This document shows positions 63,343 through 64,000 of a stretch of 64,000 bases of DNA, piece after piece (the stretch's first letter is position 1; the number at the start of each line of letters is the position of its first letter). Made by a program: the position numbers and the translations under genes. The notes under the pieces are model-generated. The model ran no database searches, was not told the origin of the DNA, and saw nothing but the letters and a program-made list of their open reading frames with translations. The DNA lies in assembly GCA_033344915.1 (NCBI GenBank), contig JAWPML010000001.1, positions 2,662,369 to 2,726,368 of the forward strand. The letters are read 5' to 3'. The stretch comes from Acidimicrobiales bacterium (GTDB lineage: Bacteria > Actinomycetota > Acidimicrobiia > Acidimicrobiales > Aldehydirespiratoraceae).

Positions 63343-64000
63343 CCACTCCCGACCCGCTCTCCGCCTTCCGCCTCGACGACCGCGTCGCGATCGTCACCGG
63401 GGCCAGCTCCGGCCTCGGTGCCCGGTTCGCCCGCACCCTCGCGGGCGTCGGCGCCAAGGTCGTCCTCGCCGCCCGGCGGGCGGACCGCCTGGAGGCCCTG
63501 GCGGCTGAACTCCCCGACGCACTCGCCGTCGCCGTCGACCTGACGGAGGCGGGCGCAGCGGCCGACCTCGTCAACCGGACGGTCGAGCACTACGGCCGGA
63601 TCGACGTGCTGGTGAACAACGCAGGCGTGAGCACCGCCATCCCCGCGCTGGACTTCGACGAGGACGACTTCCGGCGCGAGGTCGAGATCGACCTCGTCGC
63701 GCCCTACGCGCTCGCCCGGGCCACCGGCGCGTGGGCGATCGAGAACGCGCACCCGCTGAGCATCGTCAACATCGGGTCGGTGCTCGGCTTCGTCGGCGGC
63801 GGCAAGCTCCGGGTGCCGGGCTATGCCGCGGCGAAGGGCGGCCTCCACAACCTCACGCGTGAGCTGGCGTCCCAGTGGGCCCGCAAGGGCGTGCGGGTGA
63901 ACGCGATCGCTCCGGGCTGGTTCGAGACCGAGATGAACACGGAGATGTTCGAGGACGACCGGTCGTTCGCCTACATGGCGGACGGCGCGCCCATGGGTCG
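63339..64000 (+). CDS. Short-chain dehydrogenase/reductase (3' partial)
   Basis: At least 220 residues are visible before the right edge. 'DDRVAIVTGASSGLGARFARTLAGVGAKVVLAARRADRLEALA' is the NADP-type Rossmann motif (the Arg-Arg after the strand favours NADP), 'IDVLVNNAGVSTAIPALDFDEDDF' the NNAG block and 'SIVNIGSVLGFVGGGKLRVPGYAAAKGGLHNLTRELASQWARKGVRVNAIAPGWFETEMN' the Ser-Tyr-Lys region and the PG motif. It is translationally coupled to modC by a GTGA overlap, although an SDR has no obvious link to molybdate; read-through co-expression may be incidental. Confidence 0.88.
   Translation, partial: MTTPDPLSAFRLDDRVAIVTGASSGLGARFARTLAGVGAKVVLAARRADRLEALAAELPDALAVAVDLTEAGAAADLVNRTVEHYGRIDVLVNNAGVSTAIPALDFDEDDFRREVEIDLVAPYALARATGAWAIENAHPLSIVNIGSVLGFVGGGKLRVPGYAAAKGGLHNLTRELASQWARKGVRVNAIAPGWFETEMNTEMFEDDRSFAYMADGAPMG

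Overview
The window is high-GC, densely coding bacterial DNA with about 58 protein genes on both strands, almost no intergenic space, and no rRNA, tRNA, CRISPR array, insertion sequence or phage gene that I can see. The families present (F420-type luciferase-like oxidoreductase, WS/DGAT wax ester synthase, many acyl-CoA enzymes, a thiolase-like/DUF35 pair, a beta-carbonic anhydrase resembling mycobacterial Rv1284, many leaderless genes) point to an Actinomycetota chromosome, probably an Acidimicrobiia-type aerobic heterotroph. That placement is inference from gene content.

The most important result is a pair of genes that a standard caller would truncate or call broken. At 2309-3370 an AhpD/carboxymuconolactone-decarboxylase-like protein carries an in-frame TGA exactly where the second Cys of its CxxC motif should be (CFY-U). 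At 35183-36259 a TlpA/thioredoxin-like protein carries an in-frame TGA at the nucleophilic position of its redox motif (W-U-G-C). Each TGA is followed by a perfect hairpin (8 bp and 7 bp stems, 5-nt loops starting CG, loops 24 and 20 nt after the TGA), which is the bacterial SECIS geometry. I read both as selenoproteins. No selA, selB, selC or selD is in the window.

Layout. 1-3370: a drug-type MFS transporter (cut by the left edge), a TfoX-like protein, a fumarylacetoacetate hydrolase family enzyme and the AhpD-like selenoprotein. 3357-11571 (minus): DUF1214-like protein, acyl-CoA ligase, PhyH dioxygenase, then a membrane protein, an arylsulfatase and a HisC-like aminotransferase, coupled by 4-nt start/stop overlaps. 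11592-14577 (plus): DUF35, SCP-x/Ltp2-like thiolase and amidohydrolase. 14586-17415 (minus): ThrH-like phosphatase and a two-subunit acyl-CoA dehydrogenase. 17480-29075: APH-like kinase, unknown protein, OYE, alpha/beta hydrolases, WS/DGAT, DapA-like aldolase, SnoaL, enoyl-CoA hydratase, quinone reductase, FadD3-like ligase. 29085-36259: membrane proteins, an iodotyrosine-deiodinase-like flavoprotein, PAF-acetylhydrolase-like enzyme, a second sulfatase and the TlpA-like selenoprotein. 36279-44989: carbonic anhydrase, CoA transferase plus lipoprotein, amidohydrolase, and an Lrp-headed operon. 45084-51995: TauD dioxygenase, amidohydrolase/SDR/SnoaL operon, second APH, nitroreductase, SDR. 52112-59638: a branched-chain amino acid type ABC transporter built from two giant fusions (MFS-LivF and LivH-LivM-LivG), an FMN hydroxyacid oxidase and an O-methyltransferase. 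59642-64000: MscS channel, a MerR/TOBE regulator with modABC, and an SDR cut by the right edge.

Taken together this is accessory catabolic territory. Ligases, two acyl-CoA dehydrogenase subunits, hydratases, thiolase/DUF35, CoA transferase, amidohydrolases and SDRs suit degradation of steroid-like, branched or aromatic carboxylic acids. Sulfatases and a TauD-family enzyme suggest use of sulfated organics, the ABC/MFS fusion gives uptake, and the selenoproteins give thiol/peroxide redox defence. Many starts sit 6-8 nt behind a TANNNT box with no room for a Shine-Dalgarno, so leaderless transcription appears common; operon-internal genes are joined by ATGA/GTGA overlaps.
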